From Limnoglobus sp. (GTDB lineage Bacteria; Planctomycetota; Planctomycetia; Gemmatales; Gemmataceae), in contig JANXNT010001042.1 of the NCBI GenBank assembly GCA_025353985.1, forward strand, positions 1 to 7,851: a DNA stretch of 7,851 nt. Reading direction: 5' to 3'. This document shows, in pieces, positions 1 to 5,315 of the stretch (position 1 is the stretch's first letter; every line of letters starts with the position of its first letter). The position numbers and the translations under genes are program-made. A model generated the notes under the pieces. It did no database searches, was not told the DNA's origin, and saw only the letters and a list, made by a program, of their open reading frames with translations.

Positions 1-231
1 GCCATCCTTCATAGCGGGCTGCAGCCCGCTCGCCTCGAACGATTTCGCGATGTGCGCCGCCGCCCGATCGATTCCCTCCGAGCCGACGCCCCGCCCGTTG
101 CACTCTTCACCGGCGAGGTAAAAGAGATCCTTCTGAATGCGCGCAACAGCGGGGTCCAGCTCCGCCGCACGGGTGGAAAACGGCAGTGTAACCAAGGCCG
201 CCACTGCAAGACACGCAAAACGAACCATCAT
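1..231 (-). CDS. Exported M28-type peptidase, N-terminal fragment (runs off left edge)
   Basis: This reading frame is open from an ATG at 231 to the window edge (77 codons), so only the N-terminus is visible. Residues 1-22 form a signal peptide: a basic MMVR start, a hydrophobic core and a cleavage site near TRAAE. The segment at residues 32-75 (QKDLFYLAGEECNGRGVGSE, then GIDRAAAHIAKSFEASGLQP) matches the usual opening of secreted M28 metallopeptidases with a PA insert, where a 'LAsdelxGRgtgtpG...aAxyia..f...Gl.P' pattern precedes the catalytic domain. The metal-binding residues lie outside the window, so activity cannot be judged. The start is supported by an AAGGAA Shine-Dalgarno sequence 8 nt upstream; the ATG at 228 is a less likely alternative. 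It has its own promoter candidate at 277-306. Family assignment is an inference from the N-terminal pattern alone. Confidence 0.7.
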   Translation of the reverse strand, partial: MMVRFACLAVAALVTLPFSTRAAELDPAVARIQKDLFYLAGEECNGRGVGSEGIDRAAAHIAKSFEASGLQPAMKDG

Positions 232-276
232 GGTGAATGTTCCTTAATCGAAGCGGATTGCCAGGGAGGTACGTGT

Positions 277-306
277 ATTATTGCGCAAACCGCCCGCACG
301 AAGCAA
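277..306 (-). promoter_or_regulatory. Sigma-70-like promoter for the M28-type gene
   Basis: On the minus strand a -35 TTGCTT (301-306) and a -10 AATAAT (277-282) are separated by 18 nt. The predicted transcript would start near 270 and leave a leader of about 40 nt carrying the AAGGAA ribosome-binding site of the gene starting at 231. The motifs are read by eye and have no experimental support. Confidence 0.4.
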
Positions 307-347
307 GGACCGTGCGCGTTCGTACAGAATTCGCACGACTGAGAACG

Positions 348-881
348 TTATGACAAAGGGTAGCCATCGCCATCGCGATCGACTGCGACGATCTCGACGA
401 GCGACCAGACAACCGGGATTAAAATCGTGGCGAAGCCGACGACTGCGCACATCAAAGGGATCGAAAAGATCGTAATCATGAGTTGCGCTACGCCGGCTCC
501 GGTGCGGCCCACGTAGAAGTTGTGGACGCCAAGTGTGCCGAGAAACAGCGCGAGTAAGATGTAAGCGAGGCGCGACTTCGGTATGTAATCGTGCGAACCT
601 TGCCTTCGATAGCGACTGCGTCGGCGCGGTCGTTCTTCCTCGTAATCGTCGTCGTCATCCTCATCGTCGTAGTCGTCTTTGGTTCGTTCTTTGCGAAAGC
701 GGTTCTTGCGCTTCGGTGCCGGCACAACCTCTAACGCCTCCTCGTTGCGCCTCGATTCGCCCTTCGACTTCGCGACAAACACTTGCTGGCAGTTCCCACA
801 CTCGACTTCCTCGTTGCGATACTTCGCATCGATTTCGAGCTTCGTGGTGCAAGTCGGGCACGTGATTGTGATGGTCGGCAT
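348..881 (-). CDS. Zinc-ribbon and TM2-domain membrane protein
   Basis: This is a 177-aa protein of unknown exact function. Residues 8-31 form a zinc ribbon with paired CxxC motifs (C8/C11 and C28/C31). Residues 57-93 are a highly charged linker: a basic stretch, a run of about 12 Asp/Glu (68-83), then RPRRRSRYRR. Residues 102-173 are a TM2 domain, with a first helix near 105-119, the G-LGVHNFYVGR turn at 115-126, a Gly/Gln-containing second helix, and a C-terminal DRDGDGYPL. The TM2 fold is two membrane helices joined by a short turn; the ribbon and linker should be cytoplasmic. An upstream ATG at 935 would add 18 residues inside prs, but I chose 881 because the ribbon then begins at the N-terminus, as is usual. 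The gene starts 19 bp after the prs stop and is probably cotranscribed with it. The Shine-Dalgarno signal is weak. Confidence 0.85.
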   Translation of the reverse strand: MPTITITCPTCTTKLEIDAKYRNEEVECGNCQQVFVAKSKGESRRNEEALEVVPAPKRKNRFRKERTKDDYDDEDDDDDYEEERPRRRSRYRRQGSHDYIPKSRLAYILLALFLGTLGVHNFYVGRTGAGVAQLMITIFSIPLMCAVVGFATILIPVVWSLVEIVAVDRDGDGYPLS

Positions 882-900
882 CGCACCACCGAATAGAAGA

Positions 901-1902
901 TTAAACGGGTCGGGCGGGGGGTGGCGGCGTGGCATCGTCGCTGAATAGCACGCTCAGCGATTCGTTGCCGTGGATTCGCCGAATCGCATCCGAAAGTAGT
1001 TCGTCGACGGAAATCACTTCGAGATTCGGTAATCGGGCACGTTTCTCGTCGGGGATTGGGATCGAATCGGTGACGACGATCTTTTCGACGGGGGCTTCGC
1101 GAAGTTTATCGACGGCGCGATCGCACAAGACGCCGTGCGTGGCGAGTACGTAAATCTTCGTCGCGCCGTTCAGCTTCGCTGCACGCGCCGCACCGACGAT
1201 CGTACCGCCCGTGGAGATCATGTCGTCGAAAATGCAAACCGTCTTGCCATCGACCGACGCGCCGACGATGTGCGCTTGTTCGGTTTTGGTTGCGCTCGAC
1301 CGGCGTTTGTCGACGACGGCAATTTGCCCGCCGAGCTTCTTTTGGTACATCAGCGCCTTCTTGATCGCGCCTTCATCCGACGACAAAATGACGAGGTCTT
1401 CTTGTGGCACTTTCAAGTTGCGAACGAAGCCAACGATCTCGCGCCAGGCGTACAAGTGATCGACGGGGATGTTGAAAAAGCCTTGGATTTGTGCGGTGTG
1501 TAGGTCCAAACACAGCACGCGGTGTGCTCCGGCAGCGGTGACCATGTCTGCGACGAGCTTCGCCGTGATCGGCACGCGGCTCGTGTCTTTACGGTCTTGG
1601 CGGGCGTAGGCATAATACGGCAGCACTGCAGTAATGCGGAACGGGCTGGCGCGTTTGAACGCATCGAGGATCACGAGTAATTCGAGTAAATTGTGGTTTA
1701 CGGGCGCACACGTCGGCTGCACGATGAAGACATCGCGACCGCGCACGTCTTCGTCGATGCGGACGTTCGTCTCACCATCGGGGAAGTCGTCGACGAACAA
1801 TCGGCCGAGTTCGGTCCCGAGTTTGCGAGCGATCCGCTCGGCCAGGGGGCGATTCGCCCGCCCGCTGAAGATCTTCAAATTCGGATTGATCGGCTTAGTC
1901 AC
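901..1902 (-). CDS. prs: Ribose-phosphate pyrophosphokinase (PRPP synthetase)
   Basis: The enzyme transfers pyrophosphate from ATP to ribose 5-phosphate to make PRPP for purine, pyrimidine, histidine, tryptophan and NAD synthesis in the cytoplasm. Visible landmarks in the 333-aa form are the substrate segment FPDGE (40-44), the ATP-binding YARQDRK (99-105), DLHTAQIQGFF (133-143) with the catalytic-region His135, the KRR loop (199-201) and the PRPP-binding FDDMISTGGT (225-234). Family members are about 315 aa; the extra length is a Pro-rich C-terminal tail (SDDATPPPPARPV). The motif usually written SPDxGG reads SSDEGA here (175-180), a divergence from typical class I enzymes. I chose the GTG at 1902 because GAGGAG lies 6 nt upstream. 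The in-frame ATG at 1920 (339 aa) has no ribosome-binding site and sits only about 8 nt from the predicted transcription start. The gene heads a unit with the zinc-ribbon/TM2 gene. Confidence 0.95.
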   Translation of the reverse strand: MTKPINPNLKIFSGRANRPLAERIARKLGTELGRLFVDDFPDGETNVRIDEDVRGRDVFIVQPTCAPVNHNLLELLVILDAFKRASPFRITAVLPYYAYARQDRKDTSRVPITAKLVADMVTAAGAHRVLCLDLHTAQIQGFFNIPVDHLYAWREIVGFVRNLKVPQEDLVILSSDEGAIKKALMYQKKLGGQIAVVDKRRSSATKTEQAHIVGASVDGKTVCIFDDMISTGGTIVGAARAAKLNGATKIYVLATHGVLCDRAVDKLREAPVEKIVVTDSIPIPDEKRARLPNLEVISVDELLSDAIRRIHGNESLSVLFSDDATPPPPARPV

Positions 1903-1934
1903 CGCACGCTCCTCGGTCATCGTCGGGTCGGGAC

Positions 1935-1963
1935 ATTATCGCGGAGCAGGCCCAGGGATTCAA
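1935..1963 (-). promoter_or_regulatory. Sigma-70-like promoter of prs
   Basis: On the minus strand TTGAAT (1958-1963), a 17-nt spacer and GATAAT (1935-1940) make one of the best promoter matches in the window. Transcription would start near 1928. That leaves only about 8 nt before the ATG at 1920 but about 26 nt, including GAGGAG, before the GTG at 1902, which supports the GTG start. Confidence 0.55.
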
Positions 1964-2054
1964 CGCGATTCACCCGCGAGAGCAGAACGAACCCAGATAA
2001 AGCCGAATTTATCGAGTCTTCATGCGAACTTTCGTTCATTCGGTTAGATTGCTC

Positions 2055-2099
2055 CACGTGGCTGAGGATGTGGGACATTCCTGCGGCGATGGCCACGTG
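2055..2099 (+). promoter_or_regulatory. Inverted repeat in the leader of the PepSY-like gene
   Basis: CACGTGGC (2055-2062) and GCCACGTG (2092-2099) are perfect 8-bp inverted arms, each containing the palindrome CACGTG. An inner imperfect stem (GGATGT / ACATTCC) lies between them. The structure ends 4 nt before the ribosome-binding site AAAGGAG. It could be a leader RNA stem or a DNA operator with two half sites; the sequence alone does not decide. Confidence 0.35.
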
Positions 2100-2116
2100 T
2101 GTTAAAGGAGTTTTCG

Positions 2117-2611
2117 ATGCGTGCAATGCTGATGATTTGCCTCTGTGCAATGGCGTTCTGTGCCAGTGGCGTGCGAGCGGCGGAAGAACCGATCGCCCTC
2201 GACAAACTGCCCAAAGCTGTGTTGGAAACGGTCAAGAAGCGGTTCCCGAAGGCGGAACTGGTCGAAGCGGCGAAGGAAACCGATGGCGACAAAGTCGAGT
2301 TCGAAGTGACGCTGAAGGACGGCGAAACGAAGTACGACGTGATGCTGACGCCAGACGGCAAGATCACCTTGATCGAGAAAGTGATTGCCGCGAAAGACCT
2401 ACCGAAGGTTGTGGCCGCCGCCCTTGAGGAAAAGTACCCGAAGGCGACGTATAAGGTTTACGAAGAGATGTCCAAAGTGACTGACGGCAAAGAAGCGATC
2501 GCGTACTACGAAGTGCTGATCGTGACTGCGGACAAGAAGACGCTCGAAGTCGAAGTGTCGCCGGAAGGCAAAATCCTCAAGACCGAGGAAAAGAAGGAAG
2601 AGAAGAAGTAG
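2117..2611 (+). CDS. Secreted tandem PepSY-like protein
   Basis: This is a 164-aa exported protein. Residues 1-21 are a signal peptide (MRAMLMICLCAMAFCASGVRA), with cleavage likely before AEEPIA. The mature part contains two copies of a PepSY-like unit. Each has an amphipathic helix (LPKAVLETVKKRFPKAEL at about 32-49; LPKVVAAALEEKYPKATY at about 96-113), followed by a beta segment and a closing hairpin with TPDGKI or SPEGKI. The C-terminus is a Lys/Glu tail (TEEKKEEKK). PepSY-like domains in periplasmic proteins are thought to bind or inhibit partners, but no ligand can be named here. The start at 2117 is set by AAAGGAG 6 nt upstream; a GTG at 2099 would overlap the leader repeat and lacks a ribosome-binding site. 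It is transcribed away from prs and seems to stand alone. Confidence 0.85.
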   Translation: MRAMLMICLCAMAFCASGVRAAEEPIALDKLPKAVLETVKKRFPKAELVEAAKETDGDKVEFEVTLKDGETKYDVMLTPDGKITLIEKVIAAKDLPKVVAAALEEKYPKATYKVYEEMSKVTDGKEAIAYYEVLIVTADKKTLEVEVSPEGKILKTEEKKEEKK

Positions 2612-2727
2612 ATTTCCCGTCGTAATCCGTGTAATCCGACCCGTGTGCGGACACTCCTTCCAAAAGAATTCTTGCGATCTATCTCCTTACGCTGCGCGGG
2701 TTAGACGCGCGGCATTCATTTTCACTG

Positions 2728-2755
2728 TTGCCAACTCGCCGTCTGACACTAAGAT
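2728..2755 (+). promoter_or_regulatory. Promoter candidate for dprA
   Basis: TTGCCA (2728-2733) and TAAGAT (2750-2755) are spaced by 16 nt. The predicted start near 2762 gives a leader of about 60 nt before the ATG at 2823. A promoter here argues against the longer reading of dprA from the GTG at 2643. Confidence 0.35.
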
Positions 2756-2822
2756 TCACCCACCTAAGGAAGGGACAACTGGCACGGATGCCCTTATTTT
2801 CCCGTCCGCATCGCGGTGTCTC

Positions 2823-3971
2823 ATGCCGGATGCCCCTGCTGCCGATCTTCGCGACCACCTCGCTTTGGCACTCATACCGGGCCTCGGGCCGAAATTGACC
2901 GCCGCCCTGATGTTGCACTTCGGTACCGCCGCCGCGGCACGCCGAGCCACAGTGAACGAATTGCTTCGCATTCCGCTCATCGGCGACAAACTCGCACAGT
3001 CGTTCGTGCAGTCGTTGCGCAACGTCGATATCGATGCCGAAGAACGCTTGCTGATCGCGCACAATGTGCGTGCTGTCATTCTTGGCCGCGACGATTACCC
3101 GTTGCGGCTGACGGAAATTGCCGACGCGCCACCGTTGCTCTACTTTCGGGGTGAAATTACCGCTGCCGATTCGAATTCGATTGCAATCGTCGGTTCGCGG
3201 GCTTGCACCAGCTACGGGCTGAAAACCGCCGAGCGCATTGCGGCCTCGTTGGCGCGGGCGGGTTGGACGGTGATCTCCGGGCTGGCGCGTGGCATCGACG
3301 GGGCCGCACATAAGGGCGCGCTCGATGCCGGGGGTCGCACGCTGGCGGTACTGGCAGGCGGTCTGGCGAGAATCTACCCGCCCGAACATGCTGAACTCGC
3401 CGATGCCGTCGCCAAACAGGGTTGTCTCATCACGGAAACGCCGATGACGGTGCAACCGCAACCGGGGATGTTTCCCGCACGGAATCGCATCATTAGCGGC
3501 CTGTGCCGGGGCGTGGTCGTCATCGAAGCCAACGCGAAGAGCGGGGCGCTGATTACCGTCGATCACGCAGCAGAACAGGGGCGGGAAGTCTTCGCAGTGC
3601 CGGGGCAAGTCGATAGTCCATCGAGCGCCGGTTGCCTCGATTTGATCCGAAAAGGGGCGAAACTCGTTCGCGATGCGGACGATATTCTGGACGACATTCG
3701 CGGGATCGCGCCGCCCGACCCGATCGCGAAAAAGCCGAGCGCCCGCAAGACGGCACCCTCGGCCACGTTGTTCGAGGAAGCGAAACCAGCCGCCACACTC
3801 GATGGCATACAGCAGCAAATCTGGGACGCGCTCACCGGCGCAAAACATGCCGACGAACTCGCCCGCACGCTTGGCCTGCCAATCGGTGATCTCAACCGGA
3901 ATCTGATGCAATTGGAACTGAAGAAAGTGATCCGCAGGCTGCCCGGCAACCAGTACGAACGCCGACGGTAG
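2823..3971 (+). CDS. dprA: DNA-processing protein DprA (Smf)
   Basis: DprA binds incoming single-stranded DNA in the cytoplasm during natural transformation and loads RecA onto it. The 382-aa product matches the family's usual length. Residues 5-65 are a helical, HhH/SAM-like N-terminal domain (ALIPGLGPK, IPLIGDK). Residues 118-288 are the Rossmann-fold core, with VGSR (123-126), SGLARGID (152-159), AVLAGGL..IYP (175-186), FPARNRIISGL (217-227), EANAKSGALIT (235-245) and EVFAVPG (255-261). A low-complexity Lys/Ala/Pro linker (300-323) leads to a winged-helix C-terminal domain (about 326-378), as in longer DprA proteins. The frame is open back to a GTG at 2643, adding 60 residues, but that stretch has no family similarity and a promoter candidate lies inside it, so I chose the ATG at 2823. 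No competence genes are adjacent, which is normal for dprA. Confidence 0.95.
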   Translation: MPDAPAADLRDHLALALIPGLGPKLTAALMLHFGTAAAARRATVNELLRIPLIGDKLAQSFVQSLRNVDIDAEERLLIAHNVRAVILGRDDYPLRLTEIADAPPLLYFRGEITAADSNSIAIVGSRACTSYGLKTAERIAASLARAGWTVISGLARGIDGAAHKGALDAGGRTLAVLAGGLARIYPPEHAELADAVAKQGCLITETPMTVQPQPGMFPARNRIISGLCRGVVVIEANAKSGALITVDHAAEQGREVFAVPGQVDSPSSAGCLDLIRKGAKLVRDADDILDDIRGIAPPDPIAKKPSARKTAPSATLFEEAKPAATLDGIQQQIWDALTGAKHADELARTLGLPIGDLNRNLMQLELKKVIRRLPGNQYERRR

Positions 3972-4002
3972 ATCCCGCTTCTGCCATCGTATCAATAAAA
4001 GT

Positions 4003-4032
4003 GCCCCGGCAAGATAGCACTCTTGCCGGGGC
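4003..4032 (-). terminator. Strong intrinsic terminator, best oriented for the permuted-tRNA unit
   Basis: A perfect 12-bp GC-rich stem (4003-4014 with 4021-4032) encloses a 6-nt loop. On the minus strand it is followed by ACTTTTATT, a good T-rich tail. On the plus strand, 31 nt after the dprA stop, the tail is only GGGTTTGG. It probably ends the minus-strand tRNA-like transcript and may also serve dprA from the other side. Confidence 0.75.
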
Positions 4033-4042
4033 GGGTTTGGAT

Positions 4043-4056
4043 ACCCCTCACGGGGT
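4043..4056 (-). other. GNRA-capped hairpin downstream of the second permuted tRNA
   Basis: In minus-strand RNA, ACCCC and GGGGT form a 5-bp stem capped by GUGA, a GNRA tetraloop. It lies between the second permuted tRNA and the terminator. GNRA loops stabilise RNA and dock with receptors, so this suggests a folded trailer, but no known RNA family was recognised. Confidence 0.35.
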
Positions 4057-4115
4057 TCCTGCACCGTCTCAAGGACGTCGATGTTCGCGGTGACCGGTTG
4101 CCGGCTCTAAGACTG

Positions 4116-4206
4116 AAACCAACTGCCTAACCGTTAGGCGACCCCCAGAAGCATGTTGCACAGGCGAACCTGGGGGGCGGGATTCGAACCCGCAATCGTT
4201 GGTTGA
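4116..4206 (-). tRNA. Circularly permuted tRNA gene, best read as tRNA-Glu(UUC)
   Basis: On the minus strand the 3' half comes first: anticodon 3' strand CCAAC (4202-4198), variable GATT, T-stem GCGGG / CCCGC around TTCGAAT, acceptor CCCCCAG (4176-4170) and a G discriminator at 4169. After a 20-nt spacer (4168-4149) the 5' half follows: acceptor CTGGGGG (4148-4142), TC, D-arm GCC...GGC with the AACGG loop (4139-4125), A26 and anticodon 5' strand GTTGG (4123-4119). The acceptor stem is 7/7 and the anticodon stem 5/5. Joining TTT (4118-4116) to TCAA (4206-4203) gives loop TTTTCAA and a 71-nt tRNA. G73, the U2-A71 pair and the four-base variable region agree with Glu. Other junctions would give UCC or UCA, so the isotype depends on the unseen splice point. 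CCA is not encoded. How the ends are joined is unknown. Confidence 0.75.
4149..4168 (-). other. 20-nt spacer joining the acceptor ends of permuted tRNA 2
   Basis: In the transcript this spacer caps the acceptor stem as a loop and would have to be cut out to free the tRNA ends. It contains CGCCTGTGCAA, the exact reverse complement of TTGCACAGGCG in the leader at 4405-4415. Its GUGCAA can also pair with UUGCAC in the spacer of permuted tRNA 1. Confidence 0.6.
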
Positions 4207-4280
4207 TAGCCGGACGTCGATCGAACACCTCGGTGCTGTGGAATCAGTTTTGGCGTGAACAATCTGAGCCTGGTGCGCTG

Positions 4281-4363
4281 CGAGCTGCCTCTGCCGTTGG
4301 GCTACCCCGCCATGTTTCGGGTGCAAGTGGCGGGGGTGGGAATCGAACCCACACTTGTGTTCG
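4281..4363 (-). tRNA. Circularly permuted tRNA-like gene, anticodon unresolved
   Basis: It has the same inverted order as its neighbour. The 3' half carries T-stem GTGGG / CCCAC around TTCGATT (4352-4336), acceptor CCCCGCC (4335-4329) and discriminator A (4328). After a 16-nt spacer (4327-4312) the 5' half gives acceptor GGCGGGG (4311-4305), TA, and D-arm GCC...GGC with an AACGG-type loop (4302-4287). The acceptor stem pairs 7/7. The likely anticodon stem is GCTCG (4285-4281) with CGAAC (4363-4359), with one C-A mismatch; pairing then continues as CAG with CTG. No junction I tried gives a seven-base loop with the required T33, and the variable region (ACAAGT) is one base longer than usual. 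It may contain an additional intron-like segment, be edited, or be decaying. The exact half ends are uncertain. Confidence 0.6.
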
Positions 4364-4419
4364 CAGTCGCGGTGCTGAGCTTGAAACTAACGCTCAATTC
4401 TGCACGCCTGTGCAAAACT

Positions 4420-4448
4420 ATGATGCGCAAGAATGCAAAAAGGTTCAA
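4420..4448 (-). promoter_or_regulatory. Promoter candidate for the permuted-tRNA unit
   Basis: On the minus strand TTGAAC (4443-4448), a 17-nt spacer and CATCAT (4420-4425) resemble a sigma-70 promoter with about four of six matches in each box. The predicted start near 4412 lies about 50 nt ahead of the first 3' half, within the leader copy of the 11-nt inverted repeat. Together with the terminator it defines a transcript of about 400 nt. Confidence 0.4.
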
Positions 4449-4667
4449 GGTCATCGACGTAAGTCACAATTGCGAACGCTCAAAAATCGTGTTTTCGGGT
4501 GTTTTTTCGTCTCAAAATGCCACTTTTTGATCGCAAATTGCGGATGCGTTCCGGGGGTTTTTGCGGTATCCTGTGATCTCGTCAGGGTTTGCGTCGAGGT
4601 CCATCGATTCGACACTCGCCGTAAGTACCGACCTTTTTGCGTCACTAAGCGACCGAAAATCGACCGT

Positions 4668-4732
4668 GCGCGCCTTTTCTATGTCATTGCGCGCACTTTC
4701 TATGTCATTTCGGCGCACTTTTGAGTACGTCC
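4668..4732 (+). repeat. Short tandem repeat, three imperfect 21-22 bp units
   Basis: Units begin at 4668, 4689 and 4711. The first two share GCGCGC followed by TTTCTATGTCATT, spaced by 21 bp. The third keeps GGCGCACTTT and then diverges. A 21-bp period is two helical turns, which would place repeated sites on one DNA face. Three decaying units are too few and too tightly packed for a CRISPR array. Confidence 0.6.
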
Positions 4733-4816
4733 GTGACAATGTGCAAAAGTCGACTTACGTCAAATAAACTATAATTTATTGACTTCGCGAATCCGTGTGG
4801 GTGAGTCAAACCAAAG

Positions 4817-4838
4817 CCCACGGACGACCGTCCGTGGG
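4817..4838. repeat. Perfect palindromic hairpin
   Basis: CCCACGGAC and GTCCGTGGG form a 9-bp stem around GACC. There is no T-run on either side, so it is not a typical terminator. It looks like a dispersed intergenic palindrome; only one copy occurs in this window. Confidence 0.55.
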
Positions 4839-5315
4839 AACTTGGGCGATGGCCGTTCAGCAGAATGATTTTCCGAGATTGATTTGACTTCCGTTTGGAA
4901 AACGGTGAAGATAATAAAATACAACAGTGATTGAATATGGATTGGCTTGTACGTTCGGCGGCGGAAGATGGGGGGGCGAGGACCATCAAGGCGAAATCGG
5001 GCTGGTGATCGACGATGCGTACCTCGCATTCCGAGATTTTTCCGAGGAGTAGTGATAAATACGCCACTCGACTTGGATCGAATCGCGAAGGACTCTGGCC
5101 GCTGAAGTCGCGGCGAGTTTTCCCCTCGCCCGAAGGTGGGGCGTCGTGGGACTAACAGCGCCTTGTACGGCTCTCCACGACGACGCTTGAGTACCACGCC
5201 GCACGGTTGCGATCATTCCTGACCCCGATAATCAAACGGCACGGCGTACCCGCCATCGAGATTGGCATCGACGTTTCGCCGCGCCGCGTAGGCTTTGGGT
5301 AGCCAAGCGCGGGGC

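Noticed and set aside
2679..4064. Long minus-strand open frame opposite dprA
   Set aside because: It is antisense to dprA, Arg-rich with no recognisable domain, and crosses the terminator hairpin; it is a GC-rich shadow frame.
4169..4311. A conventional tRNA with a long intron, reading the 5' half at 4311 into the 3' half ending at 4169
   Set aside because: The acceptor strands GGCGGGG and CCCCCAG pair at only 4 of 7 positions, whereas the permuted partners pair 7 of 7, and one 5' and one 3' half would be left orphaned.
4100..4370. Two-piece (permuted) tmRNA
   Set aside because: Both elements have full D-arms with GG loops, there is no tag-encoding segment, and the tmRNA-type 5' acceptor sequence is absent.
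4080..4420. Group I intron halves in a permuted intron-exon arrangement
   Set aside because: Only about 80 nt separate the two genes and no conserved group I core elements were recognised; this is too short for a self-splicing intron.
4203..4724. Plus-strand 173-codon open frame
   Set aside because: It begins inside the tRNA halves and contains GGGGNRTHT, the familiar false translation of an antisense T-arm; the remainder is AT-rich repeat sequence.
4668..4732. CRISPR array
   Set aside because: Only three decaying units are present, with no spacers of regular length and no cas genes nearby.
4705..5197. Minus-strand frames of 120 and 142 codons
   Set aside because: They overlap each other, pass through hairpins and AT-rich repeats, and show no domain or ribosome-binding site.
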